A program made the position numbers and the translations under genes. A stretch of 64,000 nt of DNA from Geodermatophilus siccatus. GTDB lineage: Bacteria > Actinomycetota > Actinomycetes > Mycobacteriales > Geodermatophilaceae. Where the stretch lies: positions 62,001 through 126,000 of the forward strand of contig NZ_FNHE01000006.1 of the NCBI RefSeq assembly GCF_900103785.1, in the 5' to 3' direction. The notes under the pieces were generated by a model. It searched no databases. It saw only the letters and a program-made list of their open reading frames with translations, and was not told where the DNA came from. Below are positions 46,002-55,796 of this stretch, one piece after another (position 1 is the stretch's first letter; the number at the start of each line of letters is the position of its first letter).

Positions 46002-47986
46002 CTCTGCGCCGGGGCGCCGACGTCCCCCACGGCCGTGCTCCCGTGGCCGACGTGGCCGTTGCCGTTCTGGGCGGCCCGCTCGGCCGGGGTCAGCACCGGC
46101 GGCTGGTCCGACGGCGTGCGCTTGCCGAAGCCGTTGTACGGGGCCAGCGACGGGCGCTTGGTGACCGGCGCGCAGATGCGGGCCATGTCCTCCTTGGACA
46201 GGGTCTCCTTCTCCATCAGCTCGAGCACGAGCTGGTCGAGGACGCCCCGGTACTCGACCAGGATCTCCCACGCCTCGTCGTGCGCGGCCTCGATCAGGGC
46301 GCGGATCTCCGCGTCGATGTCGGCCGCGACGGCCTCGGAGTAGTCCGGCCGGGTGCCCATGTCGCGGCCGAGGAACGGCTCGGACTCGTTGCTGCCGTAC
46401 TTCACCGCACCGAGCTTGGCGCTCATGCCGTACTGGGTGACCATCGCCCGCGCCATGCCGGTCGCCTTCTCGATGTCGTTGCCGGCGCCGGTGGTGGGCT
46501 CGTGGAAGACGAGCTCCTCGGCCGCCCGGCCACCCAGCGCGTAGGCGAGGGTGTCGATCATCTCCGACCGGGTCTGCGTGTACTTGTCCTCGGTCGGCAG
46601 CACGAGCGTGTGCCCCAGCGAGCGGCCGCGCGGCAGGATCGTCACCTTGTGCACCGGGTCCAGGTTGGGCAGTGCGTGCGCCACCAGGGCGTGGCCGCCC
46701 TCGTGGTAGGCGGTGACCTTCTTCTCCTTCTCGCTCATCGCCCGCGTCTTGCGCTCGGGGCCGGCGATGACGCGGTCGATCGCCTCCTCGAGGACGGCGT
46801 CGGTGATGACCGTGCCGTTGGTGCGTGCGGTGAGCAGCGCGCCCTCGTTGAGCACGTTGGCCAGGTCGGCGCCGGTGAAGCCGGGCGTGCGGCGGGCCAC
46901 GGTCTCCAGGTCGACGTCCGGGGCGAGCGGCTTGCCCTTGGCGTGCACCTCGAGGATCCGCTTGCGGCCCTCGAGGTCGGGGCGGTCGACGGCGATCTGC
47001 CGGTCGAAGCGGCCCGGGCGCAGCAGCGCCGGGTCGAGGATGTCCGGCCGGTTCGTGGCGGCGATCATGATGACGCCGCCCTTGACGTCGAAGCCGTCCA
47101 TCTCGACGAGCATCTGGTTGAGCGTCTGCTCGCGCTCGTCGTGCCCGCCGCCCATGCCGGCGCCGCGGTGCCGGCCGACGGCGTCGATCTCGTCGACGAA
47201 GATGATCGCCGGCGCGTTCTGCTTGGCCTGCTCGAACAGGTCGCGGACCCGGCTGGCGCCGACACCGACGAACATCTCGACGAAGTCGGAGCCGGAGATC
47301 GAGAAGAACGGCACCCCGGCCTCGCCGGCGACGGCGCGGGCCAGCAGCGTCTTGCCGGTCCCGGGAGGGCCGAACAGCAGCACGCCCTTGGGGATCTTGG
47401 CGCCGACGGCCTGGAACTTCACCGGGTTGGCCAGGAAGTCCTTGATCTCGTGGAGCTCCTCGATGGCCTCGTCGGCGCCCGCGACGTCGGCGAACGTCGT
47501 CTTCGGGCTGTCCTTGGTGATCTGCTTGGCCTTGGACTTGCCGAAGGCCATGACCCCGCGGCCGCCGCCCTGCATGGAGTTGAACAGCCAGAACAGCAGG
47601 AGCAGGAGGATCACGAACGGCAGGAAGCTGATCAGCAGGCTGACCAGGACGCTGTCCTGCGTGACGTTGGTGTTGAAGTCGACACCCTCGCCGTCACCCA
47701 GGCCGGAGACCAGGTCGAAGACGTCGTCGGCGGCACCGAGCGGGTAGGACGCGGTGATCTGGTCGCTGCCCTCGACCGGGTTGTCCAGCTCGAGGTCGAG
47801 CGTCTGTTCCTTGTCGTTGATCGTGACCTGGCGGGCGTTGCCGTTCTCGATCTGCTCGAGCGCGGTCGCGGTGCTGACCTCCTGGAAGCCGCCGTTGCCG
47901 CGGAACAGCGAGGAGAACGCCAACGCCAGGAGGACGACGAGGACGACCCAGAACCACACGGAGCGGAAGATCTTCTTGCGTTCCAT
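45998..47986 (-). CDS. ftsH: ATP-dependent zinc metalloprotease FtsH
   Basis: FtsH is a membrane AAA+ protease that degrades unassembled membrane proteins and some regulators. The 662 residues have two membrane segments (about 9-27 and 113-135) around an extracellular domain. The AAA core has Walker [14 protein letters not shown], Walker [10 protein letters not shown] and the second region of homology [21 protein letters not shown]. The zinc site is HEGGH at residues 428-432, with a third ligand in the following peptidase domain. The C-terminal tail is Pro/Asn-rich. ATG at 47986. The gene begins the folate run, and a hairpin region lies in the 350 bases upstream. Confidence 0.95.
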   Translation of the reverse strand: MERKKIFRSVWFWVVLVVLLALAFSSLFRGNGGFQEVSTATALEQIENGNARQVTINDKEQTLDLELDNPVEGSDQITASYPLGAADDVFDLVSGLGDGEGVDFNTNVTQDSVLVSLLISFLPFVILLLLLFWLFNSMQGGGRGVMAFGKSKAKQITKDSPKTTFADVAGADEAIEELHEIKDFLANPVKFQAVGAKIPKGVLLFGPPGTGKTLLARAVAGEAGVPFFSISGSDFVEMFVGVGASRVRDLFEQAKQNAPAIIFVDEIDAVGRHRGAGMGGGHDEREQTLNQMLVEMDGFDVKGGVIMIAATNRPDILDPALLRPGRFDRQIAVDRPDLEGRKRILEVHAKGKPLAPDVDLETVARRTPGFTGADLANVLNEGALLTARTNGTVITDAVLEEAIDRVIAGPERKTRAMSEKEKKVTAYHEGGHALVAHALPNLDPVHKVTILPRGRSLGHTLVLPTEDKYTQTRSEMIDTLAYALGGRAAEELVFHEPTTGAGNDIEKATGMARAMVTQYGMSAKLGAVKYGSNESEPFLGRDMGTRPDYSEAVAADIDAEIRALIEAAHDEAWEILVEYRGVLDQLVLELMEKETLSKEDMARICAPVTKRPSLAPYNGFGKRTPSDQPPVLTPAERAAQNGNGHVGHGSTAVGDVGAPAQR

Positions 47987-48339
47987 ACACCGATGCCGGG
48001 CGGCCGGGTCCTCCGGCCTGTCCCGTCCACCCTCCTGATCGTCCGGGGGACGCTCCCTGCGGCCCGGGCGGGCACCCTGGCGCTACGGTGCAGCGTCGTT
48101 GGATCGACGGTACACCGGCGGGCCTGTGCGTCCCCTGTGCGACAGCGGGGGTCTGGCTGACGACCCCCTGGCGGGTGAGCTGCCGCACCGCGGTCCTCCC
48201 GGACCGCACCGCGGCCAGGTGCCGTCCCCCTACCTCGACGACCAGCTCAGCTCACGTCTGCGGGTCCTGGCTCAGCACCGACGGTGAGCCAGGACCCGCG
48301 ACGACCAGCTCAGCTGGTCATCGCCGAGCCGACCGGCGA
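47987..48339. other. Intergenic interval between ftsH and hpt with two hairpins
   Basis: About 350 bases with no supported gene. The right half holds two terminator-like hairpins in direct-repeat context: CGACGACCAGCTCAGCT occurs at 48237-48253 and again at 48299-48315. The left half is the ftsH leader; nothing clear was recognised in it. Confidence 0.6.
48260..48319. terminator. Tandem hairpins downstream of hpt
   Basis: A 15-base perfect stem (48260-48274 with 48285-48299, GCGGGTCCTGGCTCA) is followed by a perfect eight-base stem, GACCAGCT with AGCTGGTC (48303-48319). They follow the hpt stop by about 20 bases on the minus strand. No U-tract is present. Confidence 0.65.
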
Positions 48340-48927
48340 TCAGCTCGAGTACACCTCGGGCTTCAGCGTCGCGATGTAGGGCAGGTCGCGGTAGCGCTCG
48401 GCGTAGTCCAGTCCGTAGCCGACGACGAACTCGTTGGGGATGTCGAAGCCGACGTAGCGCACCGGGACGTCGACCTTCACCGCGTCGGGCTTGCGCAGCA
48501 GGGCGCAGACCTCGAGCGAGGCCGGACGCCGTCCGCCGAGGTTCTTCAGCAGCCAGGACAGCGTCAGCCCGGAGTCGATGATGTCCTCGATCACCAGCAC
48601 GTGCTTGTCGCTGATGTCGCGGTCGAGGTCCTTGAGGATGCGCACGACACCGGAGGAGCTGGTGGCCGAGCCGTAGGAGGAGACCGCCATGAACTCCATC
48701 TGGGTCGGCAGCCGCAGCGCCCGGGCGAAGTCGCTCATGAACAGCACCGCACCCTTGAGGACGCCGACGAGCAGCACCTCGCGCTCGGCGTAGTCGCCGG
48801 CGACCTGGTCGGCCAGCTCGGCGATCTTGGCCTGGATCTGCTCCTCGCTGAGCAGCACGTGGTCGATGTCCGGGCCGTAGCCGTGGTCGTTGCCGAGCTC
48901 TGCTGGAGCGGTGGCGGGCTCGCTCAC
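48340..48927 (-). CDS. hpt: Hypoxanthine phosphoribosyltransferase
   Basis: Hpt salvages hypoxanthine and guanine with PRPP. The 195 residues contain [19 protein letters not shown], the flexible-loop region [12 protein letters not shown] and the PRPP signature [19 protein letters not shown]. The base-binding end is [28 protein letters not shown] at 48927 overlaps the tilS stop (GTGA). The tilS-hpt pair, next to ftsH, is a widespread actinobacterial and Firmicute arrangement. Confidence 0.94.
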   Translation of the reverse strand: MSEPATAPAELGNDHGYGPDIDHVLLSEEQIQAKIAELADQVAGDYAEREVLLVGVLKGAVLFMSDFARALRLPTQMEFMAVSSYGSATSSSGVVRILKDLDRDISDKHVLVIEDIIDSGLTLSWLLKNLGGRRPASLEVCALLRKPDAVKVDVPVRYVGFDIPNEFVVGYGLDYAERYRDLPYIATLKPEVYSS

Positions 48928-49958
48928 GGGCGGGACTCCTCGCGGGTGTGGGGTGCGTCCTCGGGACGGGGGCCCCGCACGACGGGGGGCGACAGCACCA
49001 GCCTGCCAGACGTCCGGAGGGCTCCCGCACCGCCGGGTAGGTCCACCCGGCCCTGTCCCCGCCAGTGCGTGACGAGCGCCTCCACCGCACGCAGGTGGAC
49101 CGCCTGGACGTCGGGGACACCGGCGCCGCGCAGCCATCCACGGAGCACCCGCCGGCGCAGCGCCGCGGGCAGCGCGGCGAGCTCGCGGGCGGGCAGGCCG
49201 CCGTCGACCGCCTCCCCGGCGAGCCGGGCCAGCTGCGTCGCGGCCAGCTCGTCGAGCGCGTCCAGGTCCTCCCGGAGCAGGTCGGCGGTGCGGGCCAGGG
49301 CGGGGGCGACGCCGCCGCCGAGCACCTCCTCCATCAGCGGCAGGACCTCGCCGCGCAGCCGGGCGCGGGTGTAGGCGGGGTCGGCGTTCCAGGGGTCGTC
49401 CCACACCGGCAGGTCCTGGTCCGCACACGCCCGGCGCGCGGTGGCGCGGCGGACGCCGAGCAGCGGGCGCCACCAGAGGACCCCGCCGGTGGTCCGTTCG
49501 GCGACCATGCCGGCCACCGAGCGCGGGCCGGAGCCGCGGCCCAGCCCGAGCAGCACCGTCTCGGCCTGGTCGTCGAGGGTGTGCCCGAGCGCGACGCGGG
49601 CGCCGAGGTCGGCGGCCGCGGCGGCGAGCACTGCGTACCGCGCCGTGCGGGCGGCCCCCTCGGGTCCGCCGTCCGCGCCGACCGCCACGCGGCGGACGAG
49701 CACGGGGTCCAGGCCGAGCCCGCGGAGCAGCTCCGCCGTCCGCTCGGCCCGCTCCCCGGAGCCGGGCTGCAGGCCGTGGTCGACGGTCACCCCGCCGACG
49801 CGCACCCCGGCGGACCGGGCCTCGAAGGCCAGGGCCGCGGCCAGGGCGAGGGAGTCCGCTCCCCCGCTGACCGCGGCGAGCACCGGCTGCCCGCTCCCCC
49901 GCAGACCCGGCCGTACGGCGGTCCGCAGGACCGCGACGGCCCGCGGCGGGCCGGACAC
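48924..49958 (-). CDS. tilS: tRNA(Ile)-lysidine synthase
   Basis: TilS changes C34 of the AUA-reading tRNA-Ile to lysidine. The 344 residues have the PP-loop SGGADS at residues 31-36. [26 protein letters not shown] and [21 protein letters not shown] follow, and the C-terminal helical domain is reduced compared with the long TilS forms. GTG at 49958 follows the metalloprotease stop after five bases, and the end overlaps hpt. It is essential for translation in most bacteria. Confidence 0.93.
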   Translation of the reverse strand: MSGPPRAVAVLRTAVRPGLRGSGQPVLAAVSGGADSLALAAALAFEARSAGVRVGGVTVDHGLQPGSGERAERTAELLRGLGLDPVLVRRVAVGADGGPEGAARTARYAVLAAAAADLGARVALGHTLDDQAETVLLGLGRGSGPRSVAGMVAERTTGGVLWWRPLLGVRRATARRACADQDLPVWDDPWNADPAYTRARLRGEVLPLMEEVLGGGVAPALARTADLLREDLDALDELAATQLARLAGEAVDGGLPARELAALPAALRRRVLRGWLRGAGVPDVQAVHLRAVEALVTHWRGQGRVDLPGGAGALRTSGRLVLSPPVVRGPRPEDAPHTREESRP

Positions 49959-49963
49959 CGCCC

Positions 49964-51046
49964 TCAGGCGGGGATGGCGGGGCGGCCGTGCACCCGCTCG
50001 ACCCAGCGCGCGGGGTCGGTGAGCTCCTCGATGCGGGGCAGGTTCTCCGGCCCCTCCCACACCCGGTTGAAGCCCTCCATGCCGACGAGGTCGACGACCC
50101 CGCCCACGAACACGCGACCCTCGGCGTACTGCCGCATCTTCTGCTCGAGGCCGAGCAGCCGGCGCAGCACGCGGTCGATCGGCCCGCGGCCCTTGCGGCG
50201 CTGCGCGAACCGCTTGCGCAGCGTCCGCACCGACGGGACGACGTCCGGACCGACGCCGTCCATCACGAACTCGGCGTGCCCCTCGACCAGGCTCATCACG
50301 GCGGTGACCCGGTCGAGGACGGCGCGCTGCGCGGGGTCCTGCACCAGCGCCATCAGCCCGGCGTCGTCCCCGCCCTCGCCGCGGGCGGCGTCGAGGACGC
50401 TGTGCAGCACGTCGCGCACCCGGTCGCGGAGCACGTCGGGGTCCAGGTCGGTGGCCTCGACGAACTCGGCCATCTGCGCCTCGAGGTGGTCCTTGAGCCA
50501 CGGGACGGCGGTGAACTGCAGCTGGTGGGTCACCTCGTGCAGGCACACCCACAGCCGGAAGTCGCTGGGGTCGACGCCCAGCCGGCGCTCGGCGTCGACG
50601 ATGTTGGGGGCGACCAGCAGCAGCCGGCCACCGGTCCCGAAGACCTCGTACTGGCCGAGGACGCGGGAGGAGAGGAAGGCGAGCACGCCGCCGGCCTGCA
50701 CGCCGGTGGCGCGGGAGCCGATGGCGGTGGCCAGCGGGCCGGGCCGGGACTCCTGCCGGGCGGCGAGCGCGTCGACCAGCGGGTCGAGCAGCGCGGACAT
50801 CCCCTGCGTGTTGGCGTCCACCCAGCCGGGCCGGTCGACCACGGCGACCTCGGGCACCGGACCGTCCGGGAGGGGGTGCAGGCCGGTGAGGCCCTCGACG
50901 TGCGCGACGGCGGTCGCGGCGGCCTCGTGCAGCTCACGGACGACCGCGGCGGCCTCCTCCCGCGTCGTCTGCGGGCCGGGGCCGACCAGGCGGCGGGCGG
51001 TGCGTCCGGCGAGGTCCCAGTCCACCATCCGTGCGGGGCTGCTCAT
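49964..51046 (-). CDS. Zinc-dependent metalloprotease, DUF2342 family
   Basis: The product has 360 residues and matches the DUF2342/zinc-dependent metalloprotease family, found beside tilS and dacB in actinobacteria. The putative zinc site is HEVTH at residues 170-174 ([13 protein letters not shown]), with a possible further ligand in [10 protein letters not shown]. An N-terminal helical region includes [22 protein letters not shown]. There is no signal peptide, so it should be cytoplasmic. Annotations sometimes call it coenzyme F420 biosynthesis-associated; that link is not shown here. ATG at 51046 gives the usual length. Confidence 0.82.
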   Translation of the reverse strand: MSSPARMVDWDLAGRTARRLVGPGPQTTREEAAAVVRELHEAAATAVAHVEGLTGLHPLPDGPVPEVAVVDRPGWVDANTQGMSALLDPLVDALAARQESRPGPLATAIGSRATGVQAGGVLAFLSSRVLGQYEVFGTGGRLLLVAPNIVDAERRLGVDPSDFRLWVCLHEVTHQLQFTAVPWLKDHLEAQMAEFVEATDLDPDVLRDRVRDVLHSVLDAARGEGGDDAGLMALVQDPAQRAVLDRVTAVMSLVEGHAEFVMDGVGPDVVPSVRTLRKRFAQRRKGRGPIDRVLRRLLGLEQKMRQYAEGRVFVGGVVDLVGMEGFNRVWEGPENLPRIEELTDPARWVERVHGRPAIPA

Positions 51047-51098
51047 CGGCCTCACGGTACGCGCGACCAGGCCCGCAGCGCCCTGCCCACGGTCCGGC

Positions 51099-52517
51099 TC
51101 AGCGGCAGCCGCAGGCGGCCAGCGCCGAGGCGACGTCGTCCAGCGCGGCCTCGGCGGCCAGCCCGTTGGCCGGGGCACCGTCGGCGAGGACGGCGAAGAC
51201 CAGCAGCCGGCCCTCCGCGGTGACCACCGTGCCGGCCAGGCCGTGCACGCCCAGCAGCGTGCCGGTCTTCGCGCGCACCGAGCCCGGGGCGGTCCCCGGG
51301 TCGTCGTCGCCGCGCTCGGCGAGCGTGCCGTCGTAGCCGGCGACGGGCAGCCCGGAGAGGACGGCGGAGGCGTCGGCCAGCGTGCCGTCGGCGGCACCGG
51401 TGAGCAGGTCCGCGAGCAGCGCGACCGGGACCCGGTCGGTGGCGGACAGGCCGCTGCCGTCGGCCAGCGAGAGACCCGTGACGTCGAGGCCCAGGCCGGA
51501 CAGCGCGTCGGTGACCGCCTCGGCGGCCCCGTCGAAGGTGGCCGGCCGGCCGCCGGCGAGGGCGACGTGGCGGGCCAGCGACTCGGTCAGCAGGTTGTCC
51601 GACTGGGACAGCGCCTGCTCGACCAGCCGGGCCACCGGCGCCGACCGCACGGTGCCGAGGGTCGGCGCGCCCTGCGGGGCGTCGCCCAGGACGACGGTCG
51701 CGCCGGGCGCGCCGAGCGCGACGGCCAGCGCGGTGCCGGCGTCGGTGCCCGGCGCGGCGCTGCGCTGCTGCTCGCTGGGGCTCACCCGGGCACCGTCGAC
51801 GGCGGTCGCGGTGACCGGGGCGGCGTAGGTGGACGGCGCGTCTCCGGGACCCCAGCCGCCGGCGGTGAGCGGGCCCTCGAACAGCGAGTTGTCGACGACG
51901 ACGCGGGTCACCTGGGTGCCCACGGGGAGGCCGCTGCGCACCTGGGCGGCGAGGTCGGCGACGGTGGCCGCCCCGGGGTAGGTCAGCGAGGGGACGGTCC
52001 GCGACAGCGTCGGGTCGCCGCCGCCGACGAGCACCACCTCGCCGGGCGTGGCGCCCGCCACCACGGTGGTCTCCAGGGTGGCGTCGGGGCCGAGGGTGGT
52101 CAGCGCCGCCACGGCCGTGAGCAGCTTGGCGGTCGAGGCCGGCGTGGACGGGCTGTCGCCGTCCTGGTCGAACAGCACCTCCCCCGAGGCGACGTCGACG
52201 ACCTGGGCCTCGACGCCGGCGCCCAGGGCGGGCGAGCCCAGCAGCGGCGTGAGCTCACCGGCGAGCACCGTGGCGTCCGGGGTGGGCGCCTGCGACGGCA
52301 GAGCCGCGAGCACCGGGGCGGCCGGCTCCACGTCGGGCAGCCGGGCCTCGGGGGCGGCGACCTCGGTGGCGGCGCCGTCCCCCCGCGGGGCGAGGACGAA
52401 CCAGACGCCGGCGGCCACCGCGAGGACCAGCACGAGGACCCCGAGCAGGAGGCGGCGACGGAACCGGGAGTACTTCGGCGTGACGGTCGCCGACCCGCTG
52501 CCCGCGATGGTGCCCAC
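51099..52517 (-). CDS. dacB: D-alanyl-D-alanine carboxypeptidase/endopeptidase (PBP4, DacB-type)
   Basis: This cell-wall enzyme trims and cuts peptidoglycan cross-links. It has 472 residues with an N-terminal membrane anchor (about 20-40, [20 protein letters not shown]). The penicillin-binding fold has the nucleophile in ASTAKLL (S-x-x-K) near residue 135, SxN as SDN in [12 protein letters not shown], and KTG in [16 protein letters not shown]. The additional domain between the first and second motifs is typical of class C PBP4. GTG at 52517 is chosen; the open frame extends to 52565, but this begins nearer the anchor. It is divergent from ppa with 56 bases between starts. Confidence 0.9.
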   Translation of the reverse strand: MGTIAGSGSATVTPKYSRFRRRLLLGVLVLVLAVAAGVWFVLAPRGDGAATEVAAPEARLPDVEPAAPVLAALPSQAPTPDATVLAGELTPLLGSPALGAGVEAQVVDVASGEVLFDQDGDSPSTPASTAKLLTAVAALTTLGPDATLETTVVAGATPGEVVLVGGGDPTLSRTVPSLTYPGAATVADLAAQVRSGLPVGTQVTRVVVDNSLFEGPLTAGGWGPGDAPSTYAAPVTATAVDGARVSPSEQQRSAAPGTDAGTALAVALGAPGATVVLGDAPQGAPTLGTVRSAPVARLVEQALSQSDNLLTESLARHVALAGGRPATFDGAAEAVTDALSGLGLDVTGLSLADGSGLSATDRVPVALLADLLTGAADGTLADASAVLSGLPVAGYDGTLAERGDDDPGTAPGSVRAKTGTLLGVHGLAGTVVTAEGRLLVFAVLADGAPANGLAAEAALDDVASALAACGCR

Positions 52518-52573
52518 CCCCCGAAACCGACCTCCGGCGGTCCTCCGGGGTCCGATCCGCCACACTACGTCCC

Positions 52574-53068
52574 GTGCAGTTCGACGTGACGATCGAGATC
52601 CCGAAGGGCCAGCGGAACAAGTACGAGCTGGACCACACCACCGGACGCATCCGCCTGGACCGGATGCTCTTCACCTCCACCCGCTACCCGGCCGACTACG
52701 GGTACATCGAGAACACCCTCGGCCAGGACGACGACCCGCTCGACGCCCTGGTCCTCCTGGAGGAGCCGACCTTCCCCGGCTGCCTCATCACCTGCCGCGC
52801 CATCGGCATGTTCCGCATGACCGACGAGAAGGGCGGCGACGACAAGGTCCTCTGCGTGCCGGCCACCGACCCGCGGATGGCCCACCTGACCGACATCGGC
52901 GACGTCTCGGAGTTCGACCGGCTGGAGATCCAGCACTTCTTCGAGACCTACAAGGACCTCGAGCCGGGCAAGTCGGTCGAGGGCGCCGAGTGGACCGGCC
53001 GTGAGGAGGCCGAGGCGGAGATCAACGCCTCGCTCCGACGGGCCGAGGAAGCAGAACCGCACCACTGA
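52574..53068 (+). CDS. ppa: Inorganic pyrophosphatase
   Basis: Ppa hydrolyses pyrophosphate from biosynthetic reactions. The 164 residues match the mycobacterial protein. They include [49 protein letters not shown], with the signature Asp residues of the metal site in DDDPLDALV, and the later [23 protein letters not shown] at 52574 lies seven bases after CACACT, a possible weak -10, so the transcript may be leaderless. A 21-bp hairpin follows the stop. Confidence 0.95.
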   Translation: MQFDVTIEIPKGQRNKYELDHTTGRIRLDRMLFTSTRYPADYGYIENTLGQDDDPLDALVLLEEPTFPGCLITCRAIGMFRMTDEKGGDDKVLCVPATDPRMAHLTDIGDVSEFDRLEIQHFFETYKDLEPGKSVEGAEWTGREEAEAEINASLRRAEEAEPHH

Positions 53069-53121
53069 TACAGGACCCTCCTGCCCCTGGCCCCTCACCG
53101 AGCGGCCGCCGAGCGCACGAC

Positions 53122-53169
53122 GGACGCCGACGGCGGCGCACCTGCCCGGGTGCGCCGCCGTCGGCGTCC
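53122..53169. terminator. 21-bp perfect hairpin after ppa
   Basis: Arms 53122-53142 and 53149-53169 (GGACGCCGACGG onward) are perfectly complementary with a six-base loop. It lies about 50 bases after the ppa stop and before the SDR gene. It is one of the strongest stems in the window and has no U-tract. Confidence 0.75.
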
Positions 53170-53299
53170 CGTGGGGAGCTCAGCCGCCCGGCAGCCCTGC
53201 AACCTCCCGCAACGGTTGTGGGCCGGCTCCCGCCGTTGGTTGCCTGCGAGCTCACCCGGGCCTCCCACCAGCCGGCCCGGACCGACGAGGGGGTCAGCC

Positions 53300-53353
53300 A
53301 TGGCACCGGACCAGCACCCGCAGGCACCGCGTCCGACGGAGGCCGAGGCGTGA
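53300..53353 (+). CDS. Possible 17-residue leader peptide upstream of the SDR gene
   Basis: ATG at 53300 follows GAGGGGGTC and opens a 17-residue frame ([17 protein letters not shown]) that ends in TGA at 53351-53353. The stop overlaps the SDR GTG start by two bases. It could drive translation by reinitiation, or may be chance; there is no comparison available. Confidence 0.35.
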   Translation: MAPDQHPQAPRPTEAEA

Positions 53354-54117
53354 GCGCCGCGCTCGTGACCGGCGCCGGACGCGGCATCGGCCGCGCGATC
53401 GCGCTCCGCCTGGCCCGGGACGGCCACGCGGTGGCGGTGAACGACGTCGACGGCGGAGGCGCGGAGGCCGTGGCCGAGGAGATCGGTGCCGCCGGCGGGC
53501 GGTCGGTCGCGGTGCCCGCGGACGTGACCGACCGGGACGCGGTGTTCGCGATGGTCGACCGGGCGGCCGACGCCCTGGGCAGCGTCGACGTGATGGTGGC
53601 CAACGCCGGGGTGGCCCAGGTCAAGACGCTGCTGGAGGTCACCCCGGAGGACCTGCGCCGGGTGTTCGACGTCAACGTGTTCGGGGTCCTCTACTGCATC
53701 CAGGCCGCCGCCGAGCGGATGATCGCGCAGGGCGGCGGCGGGAAGATCATCAGCGCGTCGTCCATCGCGGGGCACTCCGGCTTCGACCGCCTGGGCCACT
53801 ACAGCGCCACCAAGTTCGCCGTGCGGGGGCTCACCCAGGCCGCCGCGAAGGAGCTCGCCCCGCACGGGATCACCGTGAACGCCTACTGCCCCGGGATCGT
53901 CGACACCGCCATGTGGGAGCTGATCGACGAGCGGCTCGGCGAGGCGCTCGACCTGGGGAAGGGCGAGGCCATGGCTAAGTACTCCGAGCTCATCGCCCTG
54001 GGCCGGGTGCAGACGCCCGAGGACGTCGCCGGGTTCGTCTCCTACCTCGCCGGGCGGGACTCGGACTACATGACCGGGCAGTCGGTGATGATCGACGGCG
54101 GGATCGTCATGGTCTGA
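53350..54117 (+). CDS. SDR oxidoreductase, acetoin(diacetyl) reductase-like
   Basis: The product has 255 residues and is a short-chain dehydrogenase most like the acetoin/diacetyl reductases (BudC/ButA). It has the loop [16 protein letters not shown], the NNAG equivalent ANAGVAQVK, the catalytic Ser in [12 protein letters not shown], YxxxK as YSATK ([25 protein letters not shown]), and [14 protein letters not shown] followed by [13 protein letters not shown]. The pair KFAVRGLTQ and YCPGIV is typical of BudC-type enzymes. Whether it acts on acetoin or on another 2,3-diol cannot be decided. GTG at 53350; a short upstream frame overlaps it. Confidence 0.8.
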   Translation: MSAALVTGAGRGIGRAIALRLARDGHAVAVNDVDGGGAEAVAEEIGAAGGRSVAVPADVTDRDAVFAMVDRAADALGSVDVMVANAGVAQVKTLLEVTPEDLRRVFDVNVFGVLYCIQAAAERMIAQGGGGKIISASSIAGHSGFDRLGHYSATKFAVRGLTQAAAKELAPHGITVNAYCPGIVDTAMWELIDERLGEALDLGKGEAMAKYSELIALGRVQTPEDVAGFVSYLAGRDSDYMTGQSVMIDGGIVMV

Positions 54118-54253
54118 CCACGAGGCACGAGCACGCCGGGGACGAGCACGTCCGGGACGGACACCCCGTGCCGGACGCGGCGCGCCTCCGGCATCGACGC
54201 GGTCGCGCGCACCCGGTGCCCGGCCCGGTCCGGACGCGGGTCACCCCCTGGGT

Positions 54254-54664
54254 CTACGGCCGGTCCGGCACCAGCTCGGCGAGCAGCGCGCGGACGCGGG
54301 CGTCGACGTCGTCGACGATGCGCCGCACCGTGTCGAGGTCCTGGCCGGCCGGGTCGTCGACGGGCCAGTCCTCGTAGCGCTTGCCGGGGAGGACCGGGCA
54401 CGTCTCGCCGCAGCCCATGGTGACCACCACGTCGGCGGCCCGGAGGAGGTCGGTGTCGAGCCGGGTCGGGACGTGGCCGGTGACCGGCAGCCCCCGCTCG
54501 GCGAGCACCTGCGCGACCACCGGGTTCACGCCGGCACCCGGCTCGGACCCGGCCGAGCGGACCTCGACGGCGTCGCCGCCGAGGTGCCGGGTGAGCACCT
54601 GCGCGGCGACGGAGCGCCCGGAGTTGTGGATGCAGGCGAACAGGACGCTCGGCCTGCCGCTCAT
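54254..54664 (-). CDS. arsC: Arsenate reductase ArsC, low-molecular-weight phosphatase type
   Basis: This enzyme reduces arsenate to arsenite. The 136 residues have the phosphatase-like loop CIHNSGRS with Cys11 and Arg17 (C-x5-R), and VVTMGCGETCPVLPGKRYEDWPVDDP, which holds the resolving cysteines and the catalytic Asp loop. The pattern matches actinobacterial ArsC proteins that depend on thioredoxin or mycothiol/mycoredoxin. ATG at 54664 has GAGGAGG upstream. It is downstream of arsR in the same direction with 29 bases between. There is no efflux gene nearby. Confidence 0.9.
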   Translation of the reverse strand: MSGRPSVLFACIHNSGRSVAAQVLTRHLGGDAVEVRSAGSEPGAGVNPVVAQVLAERGLPVTGHVPTRLDTDLLRAADVVVTMGCGETCPVLPGKRYEDWPVDDPAGQDLDTVRRIVDDVDARVRALLAELVPDRP

Positions 54665-54693
54665 CGGACCTCCTCGGGGGGAACGGGAGCGCA

Positions 54694-55047
54694 TCAGCAG
54701 CAGTCCGGGTCGAGAACGCGGCACAACGCCCCGAGGGAGTCCCGGCGGGCCCGGTACCAGACGTTCATCCCGCGCCGCTCGCCGTCGCTGATGAGCCCGG
54801 CCCGGCGCAGCACCGACAGGTGGTGGCTGACGGTGGCCTCGGTGAGCCCGACCGCCGGCGCGAGGTCGCAGGTGCAGACCTCGTCGGCGGCCAGCAGCAG
54901 CGACATCAGCCGCACCCGGACCGGATCGGCCAGCGCCTTGAGCCGCACCGCGACCTCGAGCGCCGCGTCGGCGTCCATGGGGGCGGCCGCCACCGGGGCG
55001 CAGCGGACGGGGGTGCTGGTGTCGATGACCGGCAGGGCCTTGGGCAC
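54694..55047 (-). CDS. arsR: ArsR-family metal(loid)-responsive repressor
   Basis: The product has 117 residues. The winged helix-turn-helix contains EVCTCDLAPAVGLTEATVSHHLSVLRRAGLI. Cysteines at 58 and 60 (CTC) resemble the ELCVCDL arsenite site of classical ArsR, and Cys16 and a C-terminal DPDCC add further possible thiol ligands. GTG at 55047. It is divergent from arsI, and the space between holds a TTGAC...GTCAA inverted repeat where it probably binds to repress both directions. Arsenite or antimonite is the likely inducer. Confidence 0.9.
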   Translation of the reverse strand: MPKALPVIDTSTPVRCAPVAAAPMDADAALEVAVRLKALADPVRVRLMSLLLAADEVCTCDLAPAVGLTEATVSHHLSVLRRAGLISDGERRGMNVWYRARRDSLGALCRVLDPDCC

Positions 55048-55068
55048 GGGACCATCGTGCCAACCCTG

Positions 55069-55082
55069 TTGACATACGTCAA
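55069..55082. promoter_or_regulatory. Candidate ArsR operator
   Basis: TTGACATACGTCAA has inverted arms TTGAC/GTCAA around four bases. It lies 22 bases from the arsR start. The left arm doubles as a TTGACA -35 toward arsI, so binding would block RNA polymerase. Confidence 0.6.
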
Positions 55083-55143
55083 AGACGTCGGCACGCTCCC
55101 TGCCACGGGGATTCGATGAACGTCTAACCCTCGGAGGTGCTCC

Positions 55144-55602
55144 GTGTCCCGCATCCAGCTCGCCCTCAACGTCGACGACGTCGAGGCCGCCACCGCCTTC
55201 TACGCCACGCTGTTCGGCACCGAGCCGGCCAAGACCCGGCCCGGGTACGCCAACTTCGCCATCGCCGACCCGCCGCTGAAGTTGGTCCTGCTGGAGAACC
55301 CCGGGCAGGGCGGCACGCTCAACCACCTCGGCGTCGAGGTCGGCTCCGTCGAGGAGGTCGACGCCGAGCAGACCCGCCTCGCCGCCCAGGGCCTGGCGTC
55401 GGTCGACGAGCGCGGCACGACCTGCTGCTACGCGAAGCAGGACAAGTTCTGGGTCGAGAACACCCCCGGCGGAGAGCGGTGGGAGGTCTACACGGTGCTG
55501 GCCGACAGCCCGACCTTCGGCGGCGACCCCGGCGACGGCCCGGCCTGCTGCGGCGACGCACCCGGGACCGCCGAGCCGGCTGCGGCGACGCGCTGCTGCT
55601 GA
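55144..55602 (+). CDS. arsI: ArsI/CadI family glyoxalase-fold dioxygenase
   Basis: This family comprises ArsI, an Fe(II)-dependent dioxygenase that cleaves the C-As bond of organoarsenicals, and the cadmium-inducible CadI. The 152 residues are a vicinal-oxygen-chelate fold. His metal ligands are expected in the N-terminal QLALNVDDVEAATAFYATLF and at TLNHLGVEV (His61), with Cys94-Cys95 in GTTCCYAKQDKFWVENTPGGERWEVY for the thiol-bound arsenic. The tail has more Cys (ACCGD and a terminal CC). Start GTG at 55144 has GGAGG nearby. It is divergent from arsR. Confidence 0.88.
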   Translation: MSRIQLALNVDDVEAATAFYATLFGTEPAKTRPGYANFAIADPPLKLVLLENPGQGGTLNHLGVEVGSVEEVDAEQTRLAAQGLASVDERGTTCCYAKQDKFWVENTPGGERWEVYTVLADSPTFGGDPGDGPACCGDAPGTAEPAAATRCC

Positions 55603-55624
55603 GCGCACCCGGCTCCCGGACCGA

Positions 55625-55660
55625 CGCAGCGGCCCCGTCCGGGTGGACGGGGCCGCTGCG
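55625..55660. terminator. 16-bp perfect hairpin between arsI and tRNA-Thr
   Basis: The arms CGCAGCGGCCCCGTCC (55625-55640) and its complement (55645-55660) flank a GGGT loop, 23 bases after the arsI stop. It should end transcription from arsI and also from the tRNA on the opposite strand. Confidence 0.75.
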
Positions 55661-55662
55661 AC

Positions 55663-55738
55663 TGGAGCCGCCTGTCGGAATCGAACCGACGACCTTCTCA
55701 TTACGAGTGAGATGCTCTACCGACTGAGCTAAGGCGGC
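55663..55738 (-). tRNA. tRNA-Thr(CGU)
   Basis: The minus strand folds as a cloverleaf. The acceptor stem is GCCGCCT with AGGCGGC, the D arm has TAGCTCAGTCGGTAGAGCA, and the anticodon stem TCTCA/TGAGA surrounds loop CTCGTAA with anticodon CGT. The T arm is GTCGG-TTCGATT-CCGAC. The discriminator is U and CCA is encoded (55663-55665). It reads ACG codons, the commonest threonine codons in such GC-rich genomes. Confidence 0.95.
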
Positions 55739-55796
55739 GGACGTGCGCAACCAGCTTACGTGACCGCCCGGCCGCCCCCGCGCAGGCCCCGGCGGC

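Noticed and set aside
49065..52589. A 1174-residue plus-strand frame opposite tilS, the metalloprotease and dacB
   Set aside because: Low-complexity Arg/Gly/Ala shadow of three well-supported minus-strand genes.
54066..54401. Open frame antisense to the SDR and arsC ends
   Set aside because: No start context or domain. It overlaps two supported genes.
55137..55727. A plus-strand frame covering arsI and the tRNA
   Set aside because: It runs through the terminator and tRNA gene and has shadow composition.
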